Positions 1 to 8,355 of a stretch of 33,288 nt of DNA are shown one piece after another. Source of the DNA: Acidimicrobiia bacterium (GTDB lineage Bacteria; Actinomycetota; Acidimicrobiia; Spongiisociales; SHLN01). Position numbers and translations under genes: made by a program. The notes beneath the pieces are model-generated. The model worked only from the letters and a program-made list of their open reading frames with translations, was not told the origin of the DNA and did no database searches. How positions within the stretch are numbered: position 1 is the first letter of the stretch; each line of letters starts with the position of its first letter. The stretch covers positions 1 to 33,288 of the forward strand of contig JABDLU010000017.1 in the NCBI GenBank assembly GCA_013002865.1, read 5' to 3'.

Positions 1-377
1 AGGCTGAGGGTTTCCCCCGCCACCGTGAGGACCGGACGGGTGAAGGCGCCCGGGAGTCGCAGCACGGAGGCTTCCCCAGTCGCCAGTGTCTCGCCGGCCA
101 GCGTCAGTGCGCCGGCGTTGTACAGGTTTAGCCAGAATGCCAGCGCATCGCTCCGCGAAAGGAGATCGGGCCGGGCGTCCGCCAATGTTGCGGTGTAGTG
201 ATCCAGATCGTCGAGCCGATCCGTGAGGACGGCCGCTCCGGCCGCCTGCATCGCGGCGAGCACCTCGCGCAGCGCCGAGTGGTCCGGAGGCGGATTATCT
301 CCACCCGGGTTGGGTGGCGGCACCCGGAGCGAGCGAAGGATCGATAGGCCGGCTGAGAGCGGGTTGGGACCGTCCAT
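1..377 (-). CDS. DUF547 domain protein (3' end cut by window edge)
   Basis: A minus-strand frame runs from ATG at 377 off the left edge without a stop, giving 125 visible residues. Residues 79-87 read AFWLNLYNA, the hallmark of the DUF547 family, followed by LTLAGETL and a later LRLPGAF...VLTVAGETLS stretch that also fits the family. The molecular function of DUF547 proteins is not established. No signal peptide is visible with this start, so the true start could differ. It is transcribed divergently from the NIF3-like gene, with only 56 bases between the two starts. The C-terminal part lies outside the window. Confidence 0.75.
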   Translation of the reverse strand, partial: MDGPNPLSAGLSILRSLRVPPPNPGGDNPPPDHSALREVLAAMQAAGAAVLTDRLDDLDHYTATLADARPDLLSRSDALAFWLNLYNAGALTLAGETLATGEASVLRLPGAFTRPVLTVAGETLS

Positions 378-420
378 TGGTGTCGCAACGCTGCATGCGG
401 CCGGAGTGTTCCCCGGCTTG

Positions 421-426
421 TACCAT
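421..426 (+). promoter_or_regulatory. -10 box of leaderless NIF3-like gene
   Basis: TACCAT is followed by seven bases and then the ATG at 434. No Shine-Dalgarno sequence precedes the start and no good -35 box is visible. The spacing would place the transcription start on the A of ATG. Confidence 0.55.
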
Positions 427-433
427 CCCTGCC

Positions 434-1531
434 ATGTCCGAATCGACGATTGGCGACGTGCTCGGCACGATCGGCGGCCACGCCCCCTGGTCGAAGGCGG
501 CCGGGTGGGATCCGGTCGGTCTACAGCTGGGCGACCCTGACCGCCCTGCGCGCCGCATTGCTGTGTGCCACGAGGTCACGGAAACGGTCGTAGCCGCCGT
601 CGAGGCCGATGCGGTCGACCTGCTGATTTCGTACCATCCGCTGTTGTTCCGCCCGACCACCCGGCTGGTGGCGGGTCGTTCACCCGGGGGGCGTGCCTTC
701 CGACTGGTCACGGCCGGGGCCGGGCTGGCCGTGGTGCACACCTCCTTCGACGTTGCCACCGGCGGGGCGGCCGATGCCCTGGCAGAGGTTCTCGGCATCG
801 AGGACACCACCGGATTCGGCCCGGTTGGAGCGGCCGAGTCGATCAAGGTGGTCACCTTCGCCCCTGCCGACAGCGTCGACCGGATCGCGGAGGCGATGGC
901 GGAGGCCGGAGCCGGCCGGATCGGCAATTACAGCGCTTGTTCATATCGCTCCGAGGGCACCGGCACCTTCCGGCCGGATTCGTGGGCACGGCCCACCACC
1001 GGCGCAGGCGACACGCTCAACCAGGAGCCCGAGGTCCGGCTCGAAATGATGGCTTCGCGATCGGCCGAGTCGAGCGTCGTGGCGGCGCTGGTGAGCACCC
1101 ATCCGTACGAGGAGCCCGCCTACGACGTCTACGACCGGCGGGGCAACGATGGCATGCTTGGCCGGGTCGGCCGCCCGCCGGGGGGAACCACCCTCCGGTC
1201 GTTTGCGCACATGGTCGCCGAGGTGCTCGGCGGGAGCGTGCGGCTGTCGTGGGCGGGAGCCGACTTCAACCTGGCGGCTGTCGTGCCCGGTTCGGGAGCG
1301 GGCCTCATCGAGGCCGCGGCGGCGGCCGGCGCCCGGGTCCTCGTGACCGGCGATATCCGCCACCACGAGGCCCGCCGGGCCATCGATCTCGGCCTCAGCA
1401 TCATCGACCCCGGGCATGCCCGGACTGAGCGACCCGGTGTTGCTGCCCTCCTCACGCTGATGCAGGGCACCGGCCTCGAAGTAATCGACCTGACCGGGAT
1501 CGACCCCAGCCCGTGGGAGGGAGTGCAGTGA
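434..1531 (+). CDS. NIF3-like dinuclear metal-centre protein
   Basis: This 365-residue protein belongs to the NIF3/YbgI/YqfO family (often labelled GTP cyclohydrolase I type 2 homolog), toroidal hexamers with a two-metal site whose physiological substrate is unsettled. The N-terminal half has WDPVGLQLGD and SYHPLLF (His68; Tyr replaces the first His of the usual HH pair, as in eukaryotic NIF3L1) and Asp106 in HTSFD. Residues about 136-235 form the PII-like insertion found in YqfO-type members, including STHPYEEPAYD. The C-terminal half has VTGDIRHHEA and DPGHARTE (His328, Glu332), completing the metal ligands. The start at 434 is chosen because a TANNNT box lies seven bases upstream; earlier in-frame starts would overlap the divergent gene. 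It overlaps the next gene by four bases, so the two are translationally coupled. Confidence 0.9.
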   Translation: MSESTIGDVLGTIGGHAPWSKAAGWDPVGLQLGDPDRPARRIAVCHEVTETVVAAVEADAVDLLISYHPLLFRPTTRLVAGRSPGGRAFRLVTAGAGLAVVHTSFDVATGGAADALAEVLGIEDTTGFGPVGAAESIKVVTFAPADSVDRIAEAMAEAGAGRIGNYSACSYRSEGTGTFRPDSWARPTTGAGDTLNQEPEVRLEMMASRSAESSVVAALVSTHPYEEPAYDVYDRRGNDGMLGRVGRPPGGTTLRSFAHMVAEVLGGSVRLSWAGADFNLAAVVPGSGAGLIEAAAAAGARVLVTGDIRHHEARRAIDLGLSIIDPGHARTERPGVAALLTLMQGTGLEVIDLTGIDPSPWEGVQ

Positions 1532-2238
1532 CGGACAAGAGCTTTCTCGATCTGCTCGACCTGCAGGCGGTCGATACCGAAATCGACCAGCTGCTCCACG
1601 CCCGCCAAACCCTGCCGGAGTTGGACCAGTTCAAAGCCGCTCACAAACGCCGCGTCGACCTCCAGGCCGAGGCCGATGAACAGGCCGCCGCGCTTGCCGA
1701 GACGACATCGAACCTGAAGAAGGCCGAAGGCGAGCTGGAGTTGACCGAGAAGAAGAAGGGCTCCGAGGAGATGCGGATGTTCGCCGGCGGCATGTCGTCG
1801 AAGGACCTCGAGAACCTGCAGCGGGAAGTGGAGATGCTGGGTCGCCAAATCGAGGCCGCCGAAGAGGAGATTCTCGGCATGCTCGAGGTGCGCGACGAGC
1901 AGGACGAGCGCTACACCGCCACCCGCCGCGAGCTCGACGCTGTCGAGGCAGAGGCGGCCCGATTGGAAGCGGTGATCGCCGCCGAATGGAAGAAGATCGA
2001 CGAGCAGGTGGCCGAGCGCCAGAAGCGCCGGGAGGACTTCGTGCCCCTCATCCCCGGCGAGCTGCTCGAGCTGTACGAACAGCTCAGGCCCGCCAAAGAA
2101 GGGGTCGGCATCGCCCGGCTCGTCGAGGGCGTGTGCGGGGGCTGCCACCTGACGCTCAGCCCGGCCGAACAGCACGAGGTGCTGAAAGAAGATCCGCCCC
2201 GCTGCCTGCAGTGCCGACGGATTCTCGTGCCCCAGTAG
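1528..2238 (+). CDS. Coiled-coil protein with C-terminal C4 zinc ribbon
   Basis: This 236-residue protein has a long charged coiled coil over about residues 5-180 and a C-terminal zinc ribbon with Cys203-X2-Cys206 and Cys226-X2-Cys229. That arrangement defines the CT398-like/C4-type zinc ribbon family, usually annotated as putative nucleic-acid-binding protein and commonly found beside NIF3 genes in bacteria. The GTG at 1528 overlaps the previous stop (GTGA) and has a GGAGGG motif a few bases upstream, so it is preferred over the in-frame GTG at 1513. The frequent pairing with NIF3 suggests a shared pathway, but the biochemical role is unknown. Confidence 0.85.
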   Translation: MTDKSFLDLLDLQAVDTEIDQLLHARQTLPELDQFKAAHKRRVDLQAEADEQAAALAETTSNLKKAEGELELTEKKKGSEEMRMFAGGMSSKDLENLQREVEMLGRQIEAAEEEILGMLEVRDEQDERYTATRRELDAVEAEAARLEAVIAAEWKKIDEQVAERQKRREDFVPLIPGELLELYEQLRPAKEGVGIARLVEGVCGGCHLTLSPAEQHEVLKEDPPRCLQCRRILVPQ

Positions 2239-2240
2239 CA

Positions 2241-2762
2241 GTGGTCTTCTGGCATATCGGCGGCGCAGTCTTCCTGGCTCGCTGGGTGTTTCGGGACCCG
2301 GCGATGGATCTCCGCATCCTGGTGCTCGGTGCCGTGCTTCCCGATTTGATCGACAAGCCGATCGGATCGATCCTGTTCGCCTCCTACTTTGAGACCGGCC
2401 GGATCTATGCCCATACCCTGCTGTTTGCTGCCATCGCGCTCGGCGGGGTGATGGCCGTCACCCGCCGGGGCACGCCGGCCCGGAAGCGATGGATGGCCCT
2501 CCCCATCGGCGTGTTGCTGCACCTGCTGCTCGATATGCCGATCGCGGCCGAGACCCTGTGGTGGCCGACCCTCGGCCTCACCTTCCCCCCGTTTGCCGAG
2601 GGAGCCTTTGTCGACCTCGTGGCCTACATGGTGAATTCGCCGTGGGTCATCGCCCAGGAGGTGGCCGGGCTCGCCTACCTGGTCGGCCTGTATCGCAGGC
2701 GCCTTCGCGGCGACCCGGACGGGCGCCGTGAGCTGATAGCGACCGGACGGCTGGCGGTCTAG
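2241..2762 (+). CDS. Membrane protein resembling YdjM/DUF457 metal-dependent hydrolases
   Basis: This 173-residue protein has several hydrophobic segments and scattered His/Asp residues: His5, Asp35 and Asp38 in LPDLID, His58 in AHTLLF, and His94/Asp98 in HLLLD. This pattern matches the YdjM/DUF457 family of predicted membrane-bound metal-dependent hydrolases, whose reaction is not known. The GTG start lies two bases after the zinc-ribbon stop, so it is probably the third gene of the NIF3 operon; no clear ribosome binding site is seen. Its TAG stop shares the palindrome CTAG with the stop of the convergent TauE gene. The family call is by motif and is moderately secure. Confidence 0.65.
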   Translation: MVFWHIGGAVFLARWVFRDPAMDLRILVLGAVLPDLIDKPIGSILFASYFETGRIYAHTLLFAAIALGGVMAVTRRGTPARKRWMALPIGVLLHLLLDMPIAAETLWWPTLGLTFPPFAEGAFVDLVAYMVNSPWVIAQEVAGLAYLVGLYRRRLRGDPDGRRELIATGRLAV

Positions 2763-3526
2763 GGGACAACCGGGTCGGCGGCCCGGGTGCGGGGCAGCAT
2801 GCGCACGGCCATCACCACGAGGAAGCCGGCGAACAGACGGCTGAGCACGTCGGCAGGCAAGCCCAGCGCGACCTGGGCTCCCACCAGGCCGCCGAGGATC
2901 CCTCCGGCGCCCGCTAGAGCCCCTACCGGCCAGTCGATCCGGCCCGCCCGGGCGTGTACCGTCGTTCCGATGAGCACCGTCGGCAGGATCACCGCCAACG
3001 ATGTTCCCTGGGCGGCCTGCTGCTCGAGGCCGGCCAGGGTGACGAGGGCCGGCACGAACACGACGCCGCCTCCCACCCCGAGCGTGGCCGAGAGCATCCC
3101 GGCACCGAAGCCGACCGCAATGAGGACGGCGACCCCGACCATGCCGCTCACCAGCCCGCCGGCAGCCGGATCGCTGCCGCCGATGGCCAACCGGAGCGCC
3201 GACAGCACCGTGATCGCAACGAAACCGCGTGCCAGCCAATGATTGGGAATGCGGCCGGCGATCCGGGCGCCCAGGTACGCACCGGCCGCCGCTCCGATCA
3301 GCAGCACCAGCGCCCGGTCGACATCGACCGCGCCGTCGAGGCCGAACCGAGCCAGAGCAGCTGCCGAGGAGGCCACGATGGTCGCCAGCGACGTAGCTGA
3401 GGCGCGCCGCTGTTCAAAGTGGAGCCACAGCACGAGGCCGGGCACCACGAGCAGCCCGCCACCGACGCCGAAGAGGCCGCCGATGAATCCTGCCGCTATG
3501 CCGAGAATCGCCCCGTGCCACCGCAT
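2759..3526 (-). CDS. TauE/SafE-family permease
   Basis: This protein of about 255 residues has roughly eight hydrophobic segments and two copies of the family's glycine motif, GGLFGVGGGLLVVP near the N terminus and SATLGVGGGVVFVP in the second half. That internal duplication is typical of the TauE/SafE (DUF81) family, integral membrane proteins proposed to export sulfite, sulfoacetate or related organosulfur anions. The substrate here cannot be told. ATG at 3526 gives a natural start just before the first membrane segment; an in-frame TTG at 3538 would add four residues. Neither has a good ribosome binding site. It is convergent with the preceding operon and divergent from the lipoprotein gene. 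Confidence 0.85.
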   Translation of the reverse strand: MRWHGAILGIAAGFIGGLFGVGGGLLVVPGLVLWLHFEQRRASATSLATIVASSAAALARFGLDGAVDVDRALVLLIGAAAGAYLGARIAGRIPNHWLARGFVAITVLSALRLAIGGSDPAAGGLVSGMVGVAVLIAVGFGAGMLSATLGVGGGVVFVPALVTLAGLEQQAAQGTSLAVILPTVLIGTTVHARAGRIDWPVGALAGAGGILGGLVGAQVALGLPADVLSRLFAGFLVVMAVRMLPRTRAADPVVP

Positions 3527-3615
3527 CGGCCGATTCAAGCACCAGGCTCGGCCGCCGCCGGTAAGACGGCCGGTTTTTACCCCGCCGGAGTGGATTCGTA
3601 GGTGGGGGAGGGGGA

Positions 3616-3621
3616 TAGAGT
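3616..3621 (+). promoter_or_regulatory. -10 box of leaderless lipoprotein gene
   Basis: TAGAGT lies seven bases before the GTG start at 3629. A purine-rich GGAGGGGG run is about 15 bases from the start, too far to act as a normal ribosome binding site. Confidence 0.5.
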
Positions 3622-3628
3622 CGAATGA

Positions 3629-4312
3629 GTGCCGAGGTACGCGTTCTGGCTAGTGATGTGCGCGTTTCTCCTCGTCGGGTGTGGGGGGAACGAAGCAACG
3701 ACGTCGTCATCGTCCGCGCCCGCCTCGACCACCGTGCCGGTGGCGGGCAGCGCAACGGCCCTCGAGGCGGTGACGGCCTGGCTCGATGCTCTGTCCATCG
3801 GCCGCTACCGGCTGGCCGACGACACCGTCGTCACGGATCAGTTCGTGCTGGTGCTGGCGGTCGAGAGCTACTCGGTGGAGTTCTACGACGACCTGATGGC
3901 AGATGGTGTCGACCCGTCGGTCAGCACTACCTTCTGGGAGTCCTTCGAGGCCGGGGTCCGCGGGTTCACCGGGGCCGACATCACGGAAGTCGACGTCGTC
4001 GGCGAGCGCCGGTTTACCGCCTATGGACGGGATTTTGCAGAGGTTGAGGGCCAGTCACCTCGCGGCGACCTGACCATCGTTTCGATCAGGGGCGACGATG
4101 AGACCTGGCGGGTTGATCTGCTGGCGACGTTTGGTCCGAGCTTCGCGCCGCTCTTCAACTTATGGGTCGACCGGCTGCCCGCCGACGTCGTCCATCCGGT
4201 CGAGGATCTGAAACGTCAGTTGCCGTCGCTGCAGGTAGCACGGGATCGGGTTCAACCCGGAAGTGATGCTCGCGCCGACCTGGACGGGCTGTTGAGCCGT
4301 CTCGGGGGCTGA
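3629..4312 (+). CDS. Unrecognised secreted lipoprotein
   Basis: This 227-residue protein is not recognised beyond its sorting signal. The N terminus is a lipoprotein signal peptide: a short positive start, hydrophobic residues 5-16 and the lipobox LVGC, with Cys18 as the lipidated residue. A Ser/Thr/Ala linker follows (about residues 23-42), then an acidic globular region of about 180 residues with few cysteines. This is the usual layout of surface-anchored actinobacterial lipoproteins. The GTG at 3629 is chosen because it gives the signal peptide directly and follows a -10 box by seven bases. It is a single-gene unit, convergent with the FGD-like gene. Confidence 0.75.
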   Translation: MPRYAFWLVMCAFLLVGCGGNEATTSSSSAPASTTVPVAGSATALEAVTAWLDALSIGRYRLADDTVVTDQFVLVLAVESYSVEFYDDLMADGVDPSVSTTFWESFEAGVRGFTGADITEVDVVGERRFTAYGRDFAEVEGQSPRGDLTIVSIRGDDETWRVDLLATFGPSFAPLFNLWVDRLPADVVHPVEDLKRQLPSLQVARDRVQPGSDARADLDGLLSRLGG

Positions 4313-4326
4313 CGCCGGTGTGCCCC
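4305..4326. terminator. Possible bidirectional hairpin between convergent genes
   Basis: GGGGC (4305-4309) and GCCCC (4322-4326) can pair around a 12-base loop that holds the lipoprotein stop codon; the right arm touches the stop of the opposing gene. The stem is short and there is no T-tract on either strand. Confidence 0.3.
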
Positions 4327-5309
4327 TAGGCCAGCTCGCGCAGGGCGGGCAGGACCTCGGAGCCGACCAGCCCGATGGTGGCGGCGGGATCGGTGCTGGC
4401 GACCTGCACGGCCACATACTCGGCGCCGATCTCGGTGACGAGTGGCCGGTAGGCGTCGATCATCTGCTCGGTGTCGTGCACGATCGTGTACTTGCTGAGA
4501 ATCTCGTCCCGATCCATTGAGTCGGCCTCGATCCGCAATTGCATGGGGTCGACCGCTTCCAACCGACCGGGGGCGCGTAGTCCCCGCATGGTGTCGAGGG
4601 CCTCCCAGGCCTCATCGTCGTGCTCGGCCAGCACGACCCAGCGGGTTGTCATGATTGGCGCCGGCGGCTTGCCGGCGGCTTCCCGGGCCTCCCGGAAGGG
4701 GGTGATCACCCGCTCCATCGAGACGGCGGGGTCTTTGACGCTCGTGATGAGGCCGCCGGCGTTGGCGCCCGCGAAGGCGGCCGACTTGGGGCCTCCGGCG
4801 GCCATCAGGACCGGGATGTCACTCACCGGCGGGCTGTACAGCTTGGCCTTGTCGGTGGTGTAGTACTCGCCTGCGAAGTCGAGTTTTTCGCCGTCGAACA
4901 GGCGGTGAATGATCTCGAGTGCTTCTCCCATACGGGCGATCCGCTCTTTGTAGCCGGGAAACGGGTACCCCATGGGGCCGCCGTTGATGTTCTCGCCCGT
5001 GCCAACGCCGAGCATGAACCGCCCGCCCGACAGCCGGTCGACGGTGGCGGCGGCCTGAGCGATCAGAGCCGGGTGATAGTGGAAGAGCGGGCAGGTGACG
5101 CTGGTGGCCAGCTCGACCCGCTCGGTGCGGGCCGCCACCGCTCCGAACCACGACCAGACGAAGCCGGCAGCCGAGTTCTGATCCACCCAGGGGTGAAAGT
5201 GATCGGATCCGAGAATGACATCGAAGCCCACTTCCTCAGCGAGCACGGCCTGATCGGCCAGCACTTCCGGCTGGTAGGACTCGTGGCTCGAGAGCCAGGC
5301 AAACTTCAT
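4326..5309 (-). CDS. F420-dependent LLM-class oxidoreductase, FGD-like
   Basis: This 327-residue protein has the TIM-barrel pattern of luciferase-like monooxygenases and closely matches the F420-dependent glucose-6-phosphate dehydrogenase group. It keeps the residues known to matter in mycobacterial FGD1: His37 and Trp41 in SDHFHPW and Glu106 in GVGTGEN. AAGGPKSA in the middle of the protein is also typical. Such enzymes oxidise a hydroxyl-bearing substrate and reduce cofactor F420 in the cytoplasm; whether this one uses glucose-6-phosphate is not certain, since sugar-phosphate-binding residues cannot be checked confidently by eye. The ATG follows a TAGGCT box by six bases. The gene stands alone, 55 bases downstream of the acyl-CoA dehydrogenase stop. 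Confidence 0.88.
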   Translation of the reverse strand: MKFAWLSSHESYQPEVLADQAVLAEEVGFDVILGSDHFHPWVDQNSAAGFVWSWFGAVAARTERVELATSVTCPLFHYHPALIAQAAATVDRLSGGRFMLGVGTGENINGGPMGYPFPGYKERIARMGEALEIIHRLFDGEKLDFAGEYYTTDKAKLYSPPVSDIPVLMAAGGPKSAAFAGANAGGLITSVKDPAVSMERVITPFREAREAAGKPPAPIMTTRWVVLAEHDDEAWEALDTMRGLRAPGRLEAVDPMQLRIEADSMDRDEILSKYTIVHDTEQMIDAYRPLVTEIGAEYVAVQVASTDPAATIGLVGSEVLPALRELA

Positions 5310-5315
5310 GCCGGC

Positions 5316-5321
5316 AGCCTA
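5316..5321 (-). promoter_or_regulatory. -10 box of leaderless FGD-like gene
   Basis: On the minus strand TAGGCT is followed by six bases and the ATG at 5309. No Shine-Dalgarno sequence is present. Confidence 0.5.
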
Positions 5322-5364
5322 GGCAGGGGGCCGTCACTCGGCCGGGTCGGCGGCGAGCGGAGGC

Positions 5365-6510
5365 TCACAGGCCGAGGGCGCGAGCAATCACCAGCCGCTG
5401 AATCTCGCTCGTCCCCTCACCGATGCGCAGGATGCGGTGGTCCCGATAGAAGCGCTCGACCGGGGAATCCTTCATGAGCCCGTAGCCGCCGTGGATTTGT
5501 ACGGCCGCGTCGGTCACCCGGCCCGCCACCTCGGTGCAGTACAGCTTGGCCATCGCCGCCTCGGTCCGGAACTCCCGGCCGGCATCCTTGAGCCGGGCCG
5601 CCCGATACAGATAGGTGCGGGCGTGATCGATTTCCATCGCCATGTCGGCGATCTGGAACGAGATCCCCTGAAATGAGCCGATCGGGTGACCGAACTGTGT
5701 CCGGTGCTTGGCATAGTCGAGGGCAAGCTCGAAGGCGCCCTGGGCGGCGCCGAGCCCCATGGCGGCGATGCCGAGGCGCCCGGTGTCGAGGGTCTCCAGC
5801 ATCTGGCGCGACCCCGCTCCCTGCTCGCCGAGGAGGGCGTCGGTCGGCACGTCGCAGTCGGCGAAGCTCAGCTCGGCGGTATCCGACCCCCGCCACATCA
5901 GCTTGCCGTGCATGGTGGTGGCCGTGAACCCGGCAGTGCCGTGCTCGACCAGGAAGCAGCTCAGTTCGGGGCGGCCTTCCACTCCGCCCGTGACCGCCTG
6001 CACGGTCACACCCTCGGAGATCGGTGATGAGGCGTTGGTGATGAATATCTTCGAGCCGTTGAGGCGCCACCCGCCGTCGATCGGCTCTGCGCGGGTGGCG
6101 GAGGCACGGCTGTCGGAACCGGCGCCGGGCTCGGTGAGGCCGAATGCCCACAGCCGCTCCCCGGAGCACAGGCCGGGCAGGTAGCGCTGGCGCTGGGCTT
6201 CGGTTCCGAAGTAGTAGATCGGAGCGATCCCGAGCGAGTTGCCGGCTGTGACCGTGGCGGCCTGTGACCCGTCGACCCGGGCCAGCTCTTCGGTGGCGAT
6301 CACATAGGCGAGGTAGTCCATGCCCTGGCCGCCGTACTCCTCGGGCACGGCGATACCGAACAGCCCGAGCTCGCCCATCCGGCGGGTCAGGTCGACGGAG
6401 AACTCCTCCTGCTCGTCGAGCTTGGCGGCGACGGGTGCGATCTCGGCTTCTGCGAAGCTGCGCACCGTGTCACGCAGCAGCGTGTGCTCGGGATCAAGCT
6501 CGTGGTTCAT
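5365..6510 (-). CDS. Acyl-CoA dehydrogenase
   Basis: This 381-residue FAD enzyme has all acyl-CoA dehydrogenase landmarks: EEYGGQGMD, FGLTEPGAGSDS, NGSKIFITNA, HRTQFGHPIGSFQ and IHGGYG. The C-terminal GEGTSEIQ carries the catalytic base at Glu365, the position used by medium- and short-chain enzymes. Isovaleryl-CoA dehydrogenase lacks that glutamate and uses one in an earlier helix, where this protein has LDTGR. A leucine-pathway role is therefore unlikely; the substrate is otherwise open. The ATG at 6510 is preferred to a TTG one codon upstream: it overlaps the ligase stop by one base (TGATG) and has GGAGG four bases upstream. Coupling to an acyl-CoA synthetase suggests one two-step activation and oxidation of a carboxylic acid. 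Confidence 0.93.
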   Translation of the reverse strand: MNHELDPEHTLLRDTVRSFAEAEIAPVAAKLDEQEEFSVDLTRRMGELGLFGIAVPEEYGGQGMDYLAYVIATEELARVDGSQAATVTAGNSLGIAPIYYFGTEAQRQRYLPGLCSGERLWAFGLTEPGAGSDSRASATRAEPIDGGWRLNGSKIFITNASSPISEGVTVQAVTGGVEGRPELSCFLVEHGTAGFTATTMHGKLMWRGSDTAELSFADCDVPTDALLGEQGAGSRQMLETLDTGRLGIAAMGLGAAQGAFELALDYAKHRTQFGHPIGSFQGISFQIADMAMEIDHARTYLYRAARLKDAGREFRTEAAMAKLYCTEVAGRVTDAAVQIHGGYGLMKDSPVERFYRDHRILRIGEGTSEIQRLVIARALGL

Positions 6511-8330
6511 CAACCCTCCAGGTAGAGATCGCGCAGGTCTCGCCGTTTCACCTTATTCGATGCCGTGCGCGGCAACGACGGGATGGAGATGACCGAGTGC
6601 ACCTTGAAGAGCGGGTTCAGATGCCGGCGGATGGCGTCGGACACCTCCGATCTCAGGTCGGCGCCGGCCCCGTCGCCCTCTTCGACGACGTAGACGATGA
6701 GCTTGCTCGGCCCGCCGCCCTGGATGGGCACGGCGATGGCGGCCGCCTCGCGGATACCGGCGAGATCGGCCACCACTCGCTCGATTTCTGCCGAGCTGAC
6801 CTTGATGCCGCCCAGGTTCATGGTGTCGTCGACCCGGCCCCGGGCGACATAGTAGGGACCGTCCAGACGTGCCATGTAATCGCCGTGCCGGCGCAACTGC
6901 GCCCCGCCGGGCCCGTCCGGCACGGCGGCGTAGTACTCCTCGTCGTGATCCCGGTTGAGCAGCTCCGTTGACAGCCCAATCGACGGCGGCACCAGAAAGA
7001 GCTCGCCGGCATCGGCCGGCAGGCCCGCTTCGTCCAGAATGGCGACATCGAGCCCCAGCGCCGGGGTGGAGAAGGCCGCCGGGACGCAGGGCTGCACGAC
7101 CGTGCCGGTCAGGTACCCGCCGCCGATCTCGGTGCCGCCGCAGTACTCGATGACGGGCCGCCCGCCTGCCAGTGCCATCAGGTAGCGCATATCGGCGCGG
7201 TTGGATGCTTCGCCGGTCGAACTGAACGCCCGGATCCGGCTCCAATCGAGCTCTTCCATGCACTCGGACTGGCGCCAGCTGCGAACCAGGCTCGGCACCA
7301 CACCCAGCATGGTCACGCCGGCCCATTCGACGAACTCGCCGAACCACCGTTCGGTCGGGGTGTCGTCGAAGAGGGCGATGGTGGCGCGATTGATGAGGGC
7401 GGCGAAGATCAGCCACGGCCCCATCATCCAGCCGAGGTTGGTCGGCCAGGCGAGCACGTCGCCGGGCTTGACGTCGTGGTGGTAGTGGGCGTCGGCGGCG
7501 GCCTTTATGGGCGTGAGATGCGTCCACGGAATCGCCTTCGGGGTGCCGGTTGTGCCGGAGGAGAACAGGATGTTCAGGTAGTCGGACCGATCAACCGCCA
7601 CCGCCGCAGACGGCTGGCGCTCGCCGAGCAGTGCCTCCCAGGCGACATCACCGTCGGCCAGCCGGCCGGCCTCGGCATCGACCACGATGGCCCTGAGGTC
7701 GCCCGCCTCGCGTACCTTGCCATACATGGGCAGGGTGCGGTTGCCGCGATACACCACCCCCTGGGTTATGACGGCGTCGGCGCCGGCGATCTCGAGGCGG
7801 GTGCGGATCTCGGTGGGAGCGAAACTGTCCGCCACGGAGACGACGACTCCGCCCGCCTTGATGATGCCCAGATAAGCGGCCACCGCCTGCAGGGTCATCG
7901 GCATGGCGATGGCCACCCGGCTGCCCCGGTGCAGCCCCAGTTCACCAAGCCCGGCCGCTACCTGGTCGACGAGTTCTTCCAACTCCCCGTAGGTGACTCG
8001 TCCCCGCTCCCCGCGGTGCTCGAAGACGATGGCGATGTCGTCGGGGTCGGCCTGGAAGCAGCTCTCGACGATGTTGAGGCTGGCTCCGGGCAGCCAGTCG
8101 GGATGGATCGGGTCGTCGGGAGCACCCCGGATCGCCGCCGGTTCGGACTGGAAGACGATCCCCAGCCGCTCAATCGTTTTCGACCAGTACTCGTCTCGAT
8201 GGGTGACCGACCAGCGGTGCAGTTCCTCGTAGCTGCCGAGGCCGAGCTCCCCGGCGAGATGCGTCACGTTGGCGCCGGCGATCGCCTCGGGGGAGGGCTT
8301 CCAACTCGGAACGGTTGTGGGCTGGCTCAC
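6510..8330 (-). CDS. AMP-forming acyl-CoA synthetase (acetyl/acetoacetyl-CoA synthetase-like)
   Basis: This 606-residue ANL-superfamily enzyme activates a carboxylic acid as acyl-AMP and transfers it to CoA. Motifs in order: an ACAS-type N-terminal region with YWSKTIERLG, the phosphate-binding loop LFSSGTTGTPKA, the aromatic/Thr-Glu motif EYCGGTEIGGG, the hinge GRVDDTMNLGGIKVSSAEIE, and a C-terminal catalytic lysine in TASNKVKRRDL. The ACAS-type N terminus and length place it nearer to acetyl/acetoacetyl-CoA synthetases and plant AAE17/18-like enzymes than to typical long-chain FadD. The GTG at 8330 is chosen over an upstream ATG at 8402, which would run into the CcdA gene; it lies eight bases after a TAGATT box. 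Its stop overlaps the dehydrogenase start. Confidence 0.88.
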   Translation of the reverse strand: MSQPTTVPSWKPSPEAIAGANVTHLAGELGLGSYEELHRWSVTHRDEYWSKTIERLGIVFQSEPAAIRGAPDDPIHPDWLPGASLNIVESCFQADPDDIAIVFEHRGERGRVTYGELEELVDQVAAGLGELGLHRGSRVAIAMPMTLQAVAAYLGIIKAGGVVVSVADSFAPTEIRTRLEIAGADAVITQGVVYRGNRTLPMYGKVREAGDLRAIVVDAEAGRLADGDVAWEALLGERQPSAAVAVDRSDYLNILFSSGTTGTPKAIPWTHLTPIKAAADAHYHHDVKPGDVLAWPTNLGWMMGPWLIFAALINRATIALFDDTPTERWFGEFVEWAGVTMLGVVPSLVRSWRQSECMEELDWSRIRAFSSTGEASNRADMRYLMALAGGRPVIEYCGGTEIGGGYLTGTVVQPCVPAAFSTPALGLDVAILDEAGLPADAGELFLVPPSIGLSTELLNRDHDEEYYAAVPDGPGGAQLRRHGDYMARLDGPYYVARGRVDDTMNLGGIKVSSAEIERVVADLAGIREAAAIAVPIQGGGPSKLIVYVVEEGDGAGADLRSEVSDAIRRHLNPLFKVHSVISIPSLPRTASNKVKRRDLRDLYLEG

Positions 8331-8338
8331 GTAAGCCG

Positions 8339-8344
8339 AATCTA
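8339..8344 (-). promoter_or_regulatory. -10 box of acyl-CoA synthetase/dehydrogenase unit
   Basis: TAGATT on the minus strand is followed by eight bases and the GTG at 8330. It sits in the 25-base gap after the CcdA stop, so the unit may have its own near-leaderless promoter in addition to read-through. Confidence 0.45.
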
Positions 8345-8355
8345 GTGGCCGGCGG

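Noticed and set aside
1129-2175. 348-residue minus-strand frame under the NIF3 and zinc-ribbon genes
   Set aside because: Leucine/glutamine-rich shadow of the coiled-coil gene; the plus-strand frames carry conserved motifs.
3561-3580. Partial palindrome GTAAGACGGCCGGTTTTTAC in the gap between divergent TauE and lipoprotein genes
   Set aside because: Only the outer four bases and a CGGCCG-type core match; too imperfect to call an operator.
7476-8345. 289-residue plus-strand frame opposite the acyl-CoA synthetase
   Set aside because: No domain is recognisable and the minus strand holds all synthetase motifs.
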